Shown here piece after piece: positions 14,139 through 26,366 of a stretch of 64,000 nt of DNA. The translations under genes and the position numbers were made by a program. Below the pieces are notes generated by a model. The model did not search any database, had not been told where the DNA came from, and worked only from the letters and a program-made list of their open reading frames with translations. This DNA is from Dermacentor variabilis (lineage: Eukaryota; Arthropoda; Arachnida; Ixodida; Ixodidae), in contig NC_134569.1 of assembly GCF_050947875.1 (NCBI RefSeq), positions 190,708,067 to 190,772,066 on the forward strand, read 5' to 3'. Positions within the stretch are counted from its first letter, which is position 1. Each line of letters begins with the position of its first letter.

Positions 14139-15543
14139 GAGACCCACCGCATAAAGGGTACAAGTGTCTCCCCTGCCCGGAGCATGGCTCCAATTCGTGG
14201 GATGTGCACTTGGGGGGCGCTGCTAACTCCGCTGCGTCATTCTTCAAACCAGCTTAAACTGGCTAGAAGCATGACGCTCTGTGGTTGCTGACATAACTCA
14301 TTCGGTCGTAGACCTGAGTGGTGTGTCTGGCAATTCACGCGTAAATTTATCCCCACCAGAAAATACCGGCGTTGCCGTAACAGTAGCGGAGGTTGCGGCA
14401 AAAAATCGCCACCGGTGCCTCTTCTTTTTTTCTTTTTACCCCCAAAACATGTCCTTCTTTTAACCGTGAAGCTACGCTTTATGTCCGCAATAACGAGAAC
14501 AAGGAATGATATTTTATATAGCTGAAAAGTCTATATATTGCGGACAAATATCGGTGTATATAAGCATGGGGACTATGTGGGTGCCATGAAGAAAACGTTT
14601 TGTTGAAATCTTTGTGTACTTCAGACGCTTAGAAAAAAAAAAAGTCGACTGCTAGCCGGCGTAGGAACATTGTAAGTTGATTAATGCCACCCTATGTATC
14701 AGTGAAAAAGAAATTCTATACAAAATGACTATACAGTTTAGGCGGCCCATACCGCAATCCATTCACTGTTTTCTTTCGCGGCTGATGTCAGTTATGACTG
14801 GCTAAGACCAAAGTCAAACTCTGAAACGATAGCTCGCTGTACATTCGATGATGAAATGTAGCCTTTATTTACCAATTTCGCCTAGTTTCAATGATCGTCA
14901 GCCTACCGATCACAATTTCAAACTGGAGGCGATTCAACTTTGACCATTGGGTATCTGCTGGTTGTGGTATCGACGAGAATAGCGCAAGAGCCTCTTGGTA
15001 TGTGCCAAAATTGTCAATTTTCTGCCTGTTGCAATATGGACACGTAGAGGACTTGAGGAACTAGGAACGTGTTCGAACTACAACATACGCGTTCAGTATG
15101 CGATATAGGAATGGTCCAATTCATGACCAGTCGTCGATAAATAATGTGCCACGTTTACGCCAGGTATACGTACTCCTAACAAGCTGCTTGAGCCAACTTT
15201 AACGCGATAGCGTTAAGGGCCCGGTGTCCCCCAAAATCTGGTGTCGGAACCCGGCGTCGGACGTCGTTTTCGACAAAATGATTTTCAAACCAGCCATAAC
15301 CAAGGTCCTGCATTTGGCGCAAGAAGGCGACTTAATTGAATGCCTCAATCTGAAATACGCCGAAAAATTGTAACGTATGACATACACACAAACCGACAGA
15401 CATGATAGTGGCGGATTGTAATTTTACAATCCGAGAAAATATAACTATGTTACGCGAAAACTCAAAGAAACGCCTTTCCCAGCGCTTCACCATTGATGGA
15501 CCGCCAACGGAGTCCGCCATTTGCAGGCGCCGGCTCGTGAGTA

Positions 15544-16094
15544 GACAGTTTTAGTTTAGCGTGCGCAACTATAGCGTACGCTATACGCTATAATATAGCG
15601 TACGCTAAGCAGCGCACGTTTTCTACAATTTTAGTTGGCCGGCGATATCTTCGGATCTCAGAGGCCATATGCCGTCGTTGCGGCTATTTCGCGCCTGTAG
15701 CGACAGGTGGCGCTGACATCTCGAACGTTTCTTTCGTTAGGCTTCGACTCGTTCGAAACGAGAAGCGAACTCGAAAACACCACGAGGTTATCCATAATAC
15801 TCTGTCGTCGAAGCAGCCTGAGACTAAGCGAAAGCCGTTTACACAGACATTTGCTACGAACGAAGTGCATTTTACAAAAGCAACGCCAAATTCAATTCGA
15901 AGTGGGCAGCCGGGACCGCCGCCGTGTTTCCCGCAAGCTCCGCAAACCCCGCAAAAACGCTAACGCTAACTCGTTTGCGTTGCGTACGCCCGCTATACCC
16001 GCTATTTCGTTTAGCGTTCAGCGCATGCGCAGTGACGACCCGCTATTTTTAGCGTACGCAATGGAATAGCGTACGCTATACTAAAACTGTCTAA
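15544..16094. mobile_element. MITE-like element with TIRs, unit 3
   Basis: Same element at the same monomer position, with the same inverted ends and internal TAGCGTACGCTA palindromes. Confidence 0.75.
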
Positions 16095-19000
16095 TATCTC
16101 GGGGGCGACGGAGTGGTGCGCCCAGTTCCTTGCAATGCCTCCAGATGGCGCTCGCCTACGCCGCGTCGGGCCGCACGCTGGAAGCCCCATTTCTTCCGGA
16201 AAGCCCCCCTTCGTGGCTAGCGTTCGCAGCCGGCGTTTCCCGGTAAACATTACAGGTACAAATGCTCCAGTTGCCGGGAAGTGTGAGAAGCAGTCAGGGA
16301 TCTTTGAATGCTGTCACGTGCCACTCTTAAACGCGAAGCATAAGCGTGCTCCATTTTTTAACAGATCTATTTGATATATTGCTGAATAAAATGCAGAGGC
16401 AGAATAAACAACACAGGTCAAAAGGGGAGAAGGAGGAAAGCGAGCTGCCTGATCAGATGATGCATGAACGCAGGATGACGTCATGCTTTAGTGGAGGAGG
16501 GCTAAAAGTGCACGAGAGCCAGTTATCGGGGGCCGATCCACCACATACATCTTCAGGTCGAGCACGGGCGCATGATGGATAGCATTGCCGCAAAACGCAG
16601 CCAGCATTGTTTAGGTACTGCTATTTCAATAAGTATTTCAACAGTGGTTCTATGAATAAACACAATATACTTTCACGTGTTTTAATGTAGAAGTCTTCTT
16701 GGCCCTTATATCGCGTCTGCTTGTATCCGCTGATGTACGCATGAATTTTTGAGGGCATGGGCATATGAGCAAAGGTAGGCTGCACAAGACAGCTAGGATT
16801 ATGTTAAATGCTTTCTTTCAACCTTGTTGAGTGTTTGCCTATTGCACTTTTTTCTTGCGCTGATGAAATAATGTTGCGCAAGACTAGTGCATAAACACGC
16901 CTTCAGCAAAGCCGCATAATAGAGACGTAGCGGTTAAGAGATATAAATAAATAAGCATTAGTAGTGCTCGTCGTCTTATATTCGGTATGCGGATAGTGTG
17001 TCACGAAGTAATTTGAAGAAAGTTTCGTAATTACTAGCAAGTTACACGCGCTTTTGCCTGTGCGTTGCTTTTATGTGATCGATTGTGCCCAGAAATGGTC
17101 AACTACGCAGTAATTTGAGGAGCAATTCTTACCGCCTTGTAGATCAACAGTCCAAAGATGTATTAAGAGTATGTACATCACCGGGATATTAAAAAATGCA
17201 CACATCGATCCACTTTAATAAGATTGGGAAGCTTTCCAAGCATATTAGTGCCTACGCAAATAACGTGACGACAAAAGTTGCAATGTTCCAATACAGATTT
17301 TCATCAAGCAAACAAAAGAAAAGAAAAAAAAGAAAAGGTCGCAGGTGGCGTCCATTTATTTCTTCTACATTTGCGCTTATATTCGTTTTGGCGTGCTTCG
17401 ATTTGTACTCCTGTGGTTGACGAGCATGTATTCACAGTTGTGAAAGGCCGTCGGTATGCCTGCGAAAGTGTTCTTTCAGAACTACCGGGCCAGAAGCGTT
17501 TAGAAATCGTTGTATATTAATTACCCATTGCGTTTCATTTTCCTGTGCTGCCCTCTGCCGCAAACAGCTGGAAACATTTTCGAAGGGCGTCGGGGCTTTC
17601 GCCGGTTGATTTGTGTACCTGCGCCCACGGTGAGTGCGCTTCATGTGTGCGTTTCGCGGATCGATAATCATTAATAATGTTTTCTCCGGGCAGAATGTCG
17701 TTCGTGGAAGCCACGAAGCAGTCAATGACTACTGGGTGAGGGGGCTTGTGTGCGCTGTTGTGCAAACGGTGCGACCGATAAAGGCACGTGAAATTGCGTT
17801 TGCCGACAAGGCTGCCTTGGAGTTTGAGGTCGCTGATTTTAGACTTGAATCTCGCATTTGGTATTTTTGTTAAACATTATTATCACATTTCGCATATTCA
17901 AAAGGTATTCGAGCGCAGCCTTCTACGCCGGATTTATCGAAGCGGTAAACTTGTTTGCGTAGACATCTACAGGCGCAGATCGTTGAGCGTCAGATATTCT
18001 GTAAAAGGTGCATCGCTGATATGAAATAATCTCTGAACGTAGCAAAACATACATATCTGCGCATATGTGCCGAGTTGTACCACCCGGAGACGCGACAATA
18101 TGAGCTGCCGAGCCACTTCAACAATGGCAACTGTGATCCAGATAACATATTACGGGCTGTTAATTTATTTCTGATTCTCGCTTTCTTGAACTCCATCATA
18201 CTCAGGAGTTTGCGCGTACCAGGAAACGTTTTTGAGAAAACTGGGCTCGCATAATTTAAGTGCTCATTTACAGACCGTGTCGTTCTCTCGCGTAAAGTTG
18301 GATGCCATAGGTGAGACAGATTGTACAACTGAGAGAGGCAGTTGTTTCTTCTTGTGTATACCAAATGCACCGGCTCTTGTTTCTCGCTTGACACAGAGGC
18401 GAACAATGCATCTCTGGAATTGTCAACTGTGTCGGCTTAGCTGCAAATATTGCCCCAACCATCTACGTAGCGAATGCGAACGGACACATACGGCAACGGT
18501 GGCGTACAGATTTTGGCACAACGCTGCGTCACCGCTTGCCGCTTATATTGTATACGCGCCTTGCGAAGTGGAGTGTAGTCGATTTCTAATCGCAAACGAC
18601 AGCACTGAGCTATGAAAGGTCTTTCATTCTTTCTAACTGCTTCCCTTTCAGCTCAAGTCCACCAAAAGTGTGTGCACGAGCACGACGGCATTAGGCTTAA
18701 CATTCGCTGAACAGCATCAGCATTGACTCAAACTTCATGTGCACGGATGGCGCGGGAGGGTTGAATCTTGTGCATTTCAAATTTTAGGCATGTTTTTCCA
18801 CACTTTGACGGCGATTAATAAGATACACAAGCGAAGGCGCTGTCGCCATTTCGCGTCGTCAGTTTGATAGCCGATCGCTTAGGCTTCGTTGGCCGGCGCA
18901 CTGATTTTCTCGGTGCTGTTGACAAGAAAGCCCGTCGCAGTGCGGCAACTCGCGCTCGTCGGCTGCGTCGTGTTCGGCCTGATATGATATTGTGCTTTCA

Positions 19001-19626
19001 GTGACGCATTGTACTAAACAGTTGGTCACTCGTTGACGTGAGCGTCTTGTCGGTTTCGTATCGACCCAGTCTTACCGCGCCTTGAATGAGTACGTGAAGC
19101 CACGCGCGCTGCCACCACCAGCATGTGAGGGCCGACCTTGCAACAAGACTTCGTCCTCAACGTGATATTTTAAAGCGTTGCCCAAGTATAACACAAGGGC
19201 TTTTGGTTAATGAATTGACCAGCCATCAACGAAGGGCGCAGTCCATACGACAACCTAGTCGCTTTTTGTTTAAAAGTTGACTTGCAGTCTTAAGCTACAC
19301 ATGTTTTCGGCACCGCGCTGACGCTGACGAGCTACCAGTGGAGTTTCAAGGCAATACATGACACGAGCGTTTCTAGCCGCGTGCGTCCGAGCGCATACTT
19401 TTTTTCTTTTCTTTTACAGGGGACTTTCCCGGCACGCGGGGTTGCGCACGACCCTTCCAAGATGTTTCGCGACTAACCCGCTAGGCCTGGGCGCATGCGC
19501 CGTCGCACCATGAAAAGTCCAGATTTGCCTCAGGCGAGAAGGGAACAAAAGGATTCCGGAGTAGGTAAGTGGGAGAAAGAGTTCCCGCACACAAAACACG
19601 ATGTTAACATGCGAAATGTCACCGAA

Positions 19627-19696
19627 GTCGTGGCGCAGTGGTTAGGGCGCCGGCCTCGGCATCGGGAGGTGGCGGGTTCGAATCCCACCGCCGGCG
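19627..19696 (+). repeat. tRNA-derived SINE-like head in unit 4
   Basis: Same GGCATCGG variant as in unit 3, with intact A and B boxes. Confidence 0.75.
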
Positions 19697-21099
19697 GAGA
19701 CCCACCGCATAAAGGGTACAAGTGTCTCCCCTGTCCGGAGCATGGCTCCAATTCGTGGGATGTGCACTTGGGGGGCGCTGCTAACTCCGCTGCGTCATTC
19801 TTCAAACCAGCTTAAAGTGGCTAGAAGCATGACGCTCTGTGGTTGCTGACATAACTCATTCGGTCGTAGACCTGAGTGGTGTGTCTGGCAATTCACGCGT
19901 AAATTTATCCCCACCAGAAAATACCGGCGTTGCCGTAACAGTAGCGGAGGTTGCGGCAAAAAATCGCCACCGGTGCCTCTTCTTTTTTTCTTTTTACCCC
20001 CAAAACATGTCCTTCTTTTAACCGTGAAGCTACGCTTTATGTCCGCAATAACGAGAACAAGGAATGATATTTTATATAGCTTAAAAGTCTATATATTGCG
20101 GACAAATATCGGTGTATATAAGCATGGGGACTATGTGGGTGCCGTGAAGAAAACGTTTTGTTGAAATCTTTGTGTACTTCAGACGCTTAGAAAAAAAACG
20201 TCGACTGCTAGCCGGTGTAGGAACATTGTAAGTTGATTAATGCCACCCTATGTATCAGTGAAAAAGAAATTCTATACAAAATGACTATACAGTTTAGGCG
20301 GCCCATACCGCAATCCATTCACTGTTTTCTTTCGCGGCTGATGTCAGTTATGACTGGCTAAGACCAAAGTCAAACTCTGAAACGATAGCTCGGTGTACAT
20401 TCGGTGATGAAATGTAGCCTTTATTTACCAATTTCGCCTAGTTTCAATGATCGTCAGCCTACCGATCACAATTTCAAACTGGAGGCGATTCAACTTTGAC
20501 CATTGGGTATCTGCTGGTTGTGGTATCGACGAGAATAGCGCAAGAGCCTCTTGGTATGTGCCAAAATTGTCAATTTTCTGCCTGTTGCAATATGGACACG
20601 TAGAGGACTTGAGGAACTAGGAACGTGTTCGAACTACAACATACGCGTTCAGTATGCGATATAGGAATGGTCCAATTCATGACCAGTCGTCGATAAATAA
20701 TGTGCCACGTTTACGCCAGGTATACGTACTCCTAACAAGCTGCTTGAGCCAACTTTAACGCGATAGCGTTAAGGGCCCGGTGTCCCCCAAAATCTGGTGT
20801 CGGAACCCGGCGTCGGACGTCGTTTTCGACAAAATGATTTTCAAACCAGCCATAACCAAGGTCCTCCATTTGGCGCAAGAAGGCGACTTAATTGAATGCC
20901 TCAATCTGAAATACGCCGAAAAATCGTAACGTATGACATACACACAAACCGACAGACATGATAGTGGCGGATTGTAATTTTACAATCCGAGAAAATATAA
21001 CTATGTTACGCGAAAACTCAAAGAAACGCCTTTCCCAGCGCTTCACCATTGATGGACCGCCAACGGAGTCCGCCATTTGCAGGCGCCGGCTCGTGAGTA

Positions 21100-21650
21100 G
21101 ACAGTTTTAGTTTAGCGTGCGCAACTATAGCGTACGCTATACGCTATAATATAGCGTACGCTAAGCAGCGCACGTTTTCTACAATTTTAGTTGGCCGGCG
21201 ATATCTTCGGATCTCAGAGGCCATATGCCGTCGTTGCGGCTATTTCGCGCCTTTAGCGACAGGTGGCGCTGACATCTCGAACGTTTCTTTCGTTAGGCTT
21301 CGACTCGTTCGAAACGAGAAGCGAACTCGAAAACACCACGAGGTTATCCATAATACTCTGTCGTCGAAGCGGCCTGAGACTAAGCGAAAGCCGTTTACAC
21401 AGACATTTGCTACGAACGAAGTGCATTTTACAAAAGCAACGCCAAATTCAATTCGAAGTGGGCAGCCGGGACCGCCGCCGTGTTTCCCGCAAGCTCCGCA
21501 AACCCCGCAAAAACGCTAACGCTAACTCGTTTGCGTTGCGTACGCCCGCTATACCCGCTATTTCGTTTAGCGTTCAGCGCATGCGCAGTGACGACCCGCT
21601 GTTTTTAGCGTACGCAATGGAATAGCGTACGCTATACTAAAACTGTCTAA
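21100..21650. mobile_element. MITE-like element with TIRs, unit 4
   Basis: Same element at the same monomer position. It has one substitution in the CGCTGTTTTTAGCG stretch near its right end, where the other copies read CGCTATTTTTAGCG. Confidence 0.75.
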
Positions 21651-22223
21651 TATCTCGGGGGCGACGGAGTGGTGCGCCCAGTTCCTTGCAATGCCTCCAG
21701 ATGGCGCTCGCCTACGCCGCGTCGGGCCGCACGCTGGAAGCCCCATTTCTTCCGGAAAGCCCCCCTTCGTGGCTAGCGTTCGCAGCCGGCGTTTCCCGGT
21801 AAACATTACAGGTACAAATGCTCCAGTTGCCGGGAAGTGTGAGAAGCAGTCAGGGATCTTTGAATGCTGTCACGTGCCACTCTTAAACGCGAAGCATAAG
21901 CGTGCTCCATTTTTTAACAGATCTATTTGATATATTGCTGAATAAAATGCAGAGGCAGAATAAACAACACAGGTCAAAAGGGGAGAAGGAGGAAAGCGAT
22001 CTGCCTGATCAGATGATGCATGAACGCAGGATGACGTCATGCTTTAGTGGAGGAGGGCTAAAAGTGCACGAGAGCCAGTTATCGGGGGCCGATCCACCAC
22101 ATACATCTTCAGGTCGAGCACGGGCGCATGATGGGTAGCATTGCCGCAAAACGCAGCCAGCATTGTTTAGGTACTGCTATTTCAATAAGTATTTCAACAG
22201 TGGTTCTATGAATAAACACAATA

Positions 22224-25200
22224 TACTTTCACGTGTTTTAATGTAGAAGTGTTCTTGGTCCTTATATCGCGTCTACTTGTATCCGCTGATGTACGCATGA
22301 ATTTTCGAGGGCATGGGCATATGAGCAAAGGTAGGCTGCACAAGACAGCTAGGATTATGTTAAATGCTTTCTTCCAACCTTGTTGAGCGTTTGCCTATTG
22401 CACTTTTTTCTTGCGCTGATGAAATAATGTTGCGCAAGACTAGTGCATAAACACGCCTTCAGCAAAGCCGCATAATAGAGACGTAGAGGTTAAGAGATAT
22501 AAATAAATAAGCATTAGTAGTGCTCGTCGTCTTATATTCGGTATGCGGATAGTGTGTCACGAAGTAATTTGAAGAAAGTTTCGTAATTACTAGCAAGTTA
22601 CGCGCGCTTTTGCCTGTGCGTTGCTTTTATGTGATCGATTGTGCCCAGAAATGGTATACTACGCAGTAATTTGAGGAGCAATTCTTACCGCCTTGTAGAT
22701 CAACAGTCCAAAGATGTATTAAGAGTATGTACATCACCGGGATATTAAAAAATGCACACATCGATCCACTTTAATAAGATTGGGAAGCTTTCCAAGCATA
22801 TTAGTGCCTATGCAAATAACGTGACGACAAAAGTTGCAATGTTCCAATACAGATTTTCATCAAGCAAACAAAAGAAAAGAAAAAAAAGAAAAGGTCGCAG
22901 GTGGCGTCCATTTATTTCTTCTACATTTGCGCTTATATTTGTTTTGGCGTGCTTCGATTTCTACTCCTGTGGTTGACGAGCATGTATTCACAGTTGTGAA
23001 AGGCCGTCGGTATGCCTGCGAAAGTGTTCTTTCAGAACTACCGGGCCAGAAGCGTTTAGAAATCGTTGTATATTAATTACCCATTGCGTTTCATTTTCCT
23101 GTGCTGCCCTCTGCCGCAAACAGCTGGAAACATTTTCGAAGGGCGTCGGGGCTTTCGCCGGTTGATTTGTGTACCTGCGCCCACGGTGAGTGCGCTTCAT
23201 GTGTGCGTTTCGCGGATCGATAATCATTAATAATGTTTTCTCCGGGCAGAATGTCGTTCATGGAAGCCACGAAGCAGTCAATGACTACTGGGTGAGGGGG
23301 CCTGTGTGCGCTGTTGTGCAAACGGTGCGACCGATAAAGGCACGTGAAGTTCCGTTTGCCGACAAGGCTGCCTTGGAGTTTGAGGTCGCTGATTTTAGAC
23401 TTGAATCTCGCATTTGGTATTTTTGTTAAACATTATTATCACATTTCGCATATTCAAAAGGTATTCGAGCGCAGCCTTCTACGCCGGATTTATCGAAGCG
23501 GTAAACTTGTTTGCGTAGACATCTACAGGCGCAGATCGTTGAGCGTCAGATATTCTGTAAAAGGTGCATCGCTGATATGAAATAATCTCTGAACGTAGCA
23601 AAACATACATATCTGCGCATATGTGCCGAGTTGTACCACCCGGAGACGCGACAATATGAGCTGCCGAGCCACTTCAACAATGGCAACTGTGATCCAGATA
23701 ACATATTACGGGCTGTTAATTTATTTCTGATTCTCGCTTTTTTGAACTCCATCATACTCAGCAGTTTGCGCGTACCAGGAAACGTTTTTGAGAAAACTAT
23801 GCTCGCATAATTTAAGAGCTCATTTACAGACCGTGTCGTTCTCTCGCGTAAAGTTGGATGCCATCGGTGAGACAGATTGTACAACTGAGAGAGGCAGTTG
23901 TTTCTTCTTGTGTATACGAAATGCACCGGCTCTTGTTTCTCGCTTGACACAGAGGCAAACAATGCATCTCTGGAATTGTCAAATGTGTCGGCTTAGCTGC
24001 AAATATTGCCCCAACGATCTACGTAGCGAATGCGAACGGACACATACGGCAACGGTGGCGTACAGATTTTGGCACAACGCTGCGTCACCGCTTGCCGCTT
24101 ATAGTGTATACGCGCCTTGCGAAGTGGAGTGTAGTCGATTTCTAATCGCGAACGACAGCACTGAGCTATGAAAGCTCTTTCATTCTTTCTAACTGCTTCC
24201 CTTTCAGCTCAAGTCCACCAAAAGTGTGTGCACGAGCACGACGGCATTAGGCTTAACATTCGCTGAACAGCATCAGCATTGACTCTAACTTCATGTGCAC
24301 GGATGGCGCGGGAGGGTTGAATCTTGTGCATTTCAACTTTTAGGCATGTTTTTCCACACTTTGACGGCGATTAATAAGATACACAAGCGAAGGCGCTGTC
24401 GCCATTTCGCGTCGTCAGTTTGATAGCCGATCGCTTAGGCTTCGTTGGCCGGCGCACTGATTTTCTCGGTGCTGTTGACAAGAAAGCCCGTCGCAGTGCG
24501 GCAACTCGCGCTCGTCGGCTGCGTCGTGTTCGGCCTGATATGATATTGTGCTTTCAGTGACGCATTGTACTGAACAGTTGGTCACTCGTTGACGTGAGCG
24601 TCTTGTCGGTTTCGTATCGACCCAGTCTTACCGCGCCTTGAATGAGTACGTGAAGCCACGCGCGCGCAGCATGTGAGGGCCGACCTTGCAACAAGACTTC
24701 GTCCTAAACGTGATATTTTAAAGCGTTGCCCAAGTGTAACACAAGGGCTTTTGCTTAATGAATTGGCCAGCCATCAATGAAGGGCGGCTAGAACGTAGCC
24801 TCACGGAGCAGTCCATACGACAACCTAGTCGCTTTCTGTTTAAAAGTTGACTCGCAGTCTTAAGCTACACATGTTTTCGGCACCGCGCTGACGCTGACGA
24901 GCTACCAGTGGAGTTTCAAGGTAATACATGACACGAGCGTTTGTAGCGGCGTGCGTCCGAGCGCTTACTTCTTTTTTTTCTTTTACAGGGGACTTCCCGG
25001 CACGTGGGGTTGCGCACGACCCTTCCAAGATGTTTCGCGACTAACCCGCTAGGCCTGGGCGCATGCGCCGTCGCACCATGAAGAGGGCAGGTTTGCCTCA
25101 GGCGAGAAGGGAACAAAAGGATTCCGGAGTAGGTAAGGGGGGAGACAGCGTTCCCGCACACAAAACACGATGTTAACATTCGAAATGTCACCGAAGTCGT

Positions 25201-26366
25201 GGCGCAGGGGTTAGGGCGCCGGCCTCGGCTTCGGGAGGTAGCGGGTTCGAATCCCACCGCCGGCGGAGACCCACCGCATAAAGGGTACAAGTGTCTCCCC
25301 TGCCCGGAGCATGGCTCCAATTCGTGGGATGTGCACTTGGGGGGCGCTGCTAACTCCGCTGCGTCATTCTTCAAACCAGCTTAAAGTGCCTAGAAGCATG
25401 ACGCTCTGTGGTTGCTGACATAACTCATTCGGTCGTAGACCTGAGTGGTATGTCTGGCAATTCACGCATAAATTAAACCCCACCAAAAAATGCTGGCGTT
25501 GCCATAACAGTAGCGGAGGTTGCGGCAAAAAATCGCTACCGGTGCCTCTATTTTTTTTTACTCCCCAAAACATGTCCTTCTTTTAACCGTGCAGCTATGC
25601 TTTATGTACACGATAACGAGAACAAGGAGTGATATAGCTTACAAGTCTATATATTGCGGACAAATGTCGGCTTGTATAAACATGGGGACTATGTGGGTGC
25701 CGTGAAGAAAACGGTTTGTTGAAATCTTTGTGTACTTCAGACGCTTAGAAAAAAAAAGTCGACTGCTAGCCGGTGTAGGAACATTGTAAGTTGATTAATG
25801 CCACCCTATGTATCAGAGAAAAAGAAATTCTATACAAAATGACTATACAGTTTAGGCGGCCCATACCGCAATCCATTCACTGTTTTCTTTCGCGGCTGAT
25901 GTCAGTTATGACTGGCTAAGACCAAAGTCAAACTCTGAAACGATAGCTCGGTGTACATTCGGTGATGAAATGTAGCCTTTATTTACCAATTTGGCCTAGT
26001 TTCAATGATCGTCAGCCTACCGATCACAATATCAAACTGGAGGCGATTTAACTTTTACCATTGGGTATCTGCTGGTTGTGGTATCGACGAGAATAGCGCA
26101 CAAGCCTCTTGGTATATGCCCAAATTGTCAATTTTCTGCCTGTAGCAATATGGATACGTAGACGACTTGAGCAACTGGGAACGTGTTCGAACTACAACAT
26201 ACGCGTTCCGTATGCGATATAGGAATGGCCCAATTCATGACCAGTCGTCGATAAATAATGTGCCACGTTTGAAAACTTAAAGAAACGCCTTTCCCAGCGC
26301 TTCACCATTGATGGACCGCAAACGGAGTCCGCCATTTGCCGGCGGCCGGTCCTGAGTATCTCGGGG
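22224..26366 (+). repeat. Satellite monomer, unit 5, truncated and chimeric
   Basis: The first ~2.4 kb (22224 to about 24660) is as close to the other units as they are to one another. After about 24660 the unit is clearly more diverged: a short deletion near 24667, a 24-bp insertion near 24788, many substitutions, and loss of about 300 bp near 26271. It ends at about 26366 just past the place where units 1-4 hold the MITE, which is absent here. It is followed directly by the minus-strand coding remnant, so this is the edge of the array. Confidence 0.9.
25196..25265 (+). repeat. tRNA-derived SINE-like head in unit 5
   Basis: The A box carries a change (GCAGGGGTTAG instead of GCAGTGGTTAG) and one further substitution precedes the B box (GGTAGCGGG). 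The B box itself is intact. Confidence 0.7.

Larger units (their letters stand above)
11112..16667 (+). repeat. Satellite monomer, unit 3 (5556 bp)
   Basis: Third copy. Near 13483 it lacks four bases that the other units have (GAGC in the GTGAGCGTC context), and near 14640 it has a longer A run, so its length stays almost unchanged. The tRNA-like head (14069-14138) carries a GGCATCGG variant that is shared only with unit 4. This suggests that units 3 and 4 have a more recent common origin or have undergone gene conversion. Confidence 0.95.
16668..22223 (+). repeat. Satellite monomer, unit 4 (5556 bp)
   Basis: Fourth copy. It shares the GGCATCGG variant of the tRNA-like head with unit 3, but shares other variants near 18240-18480 with unit 2. 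The patchwork of shared variants is what unequal exchange or gene conversion inside an array would give. Confidence 0.95.
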
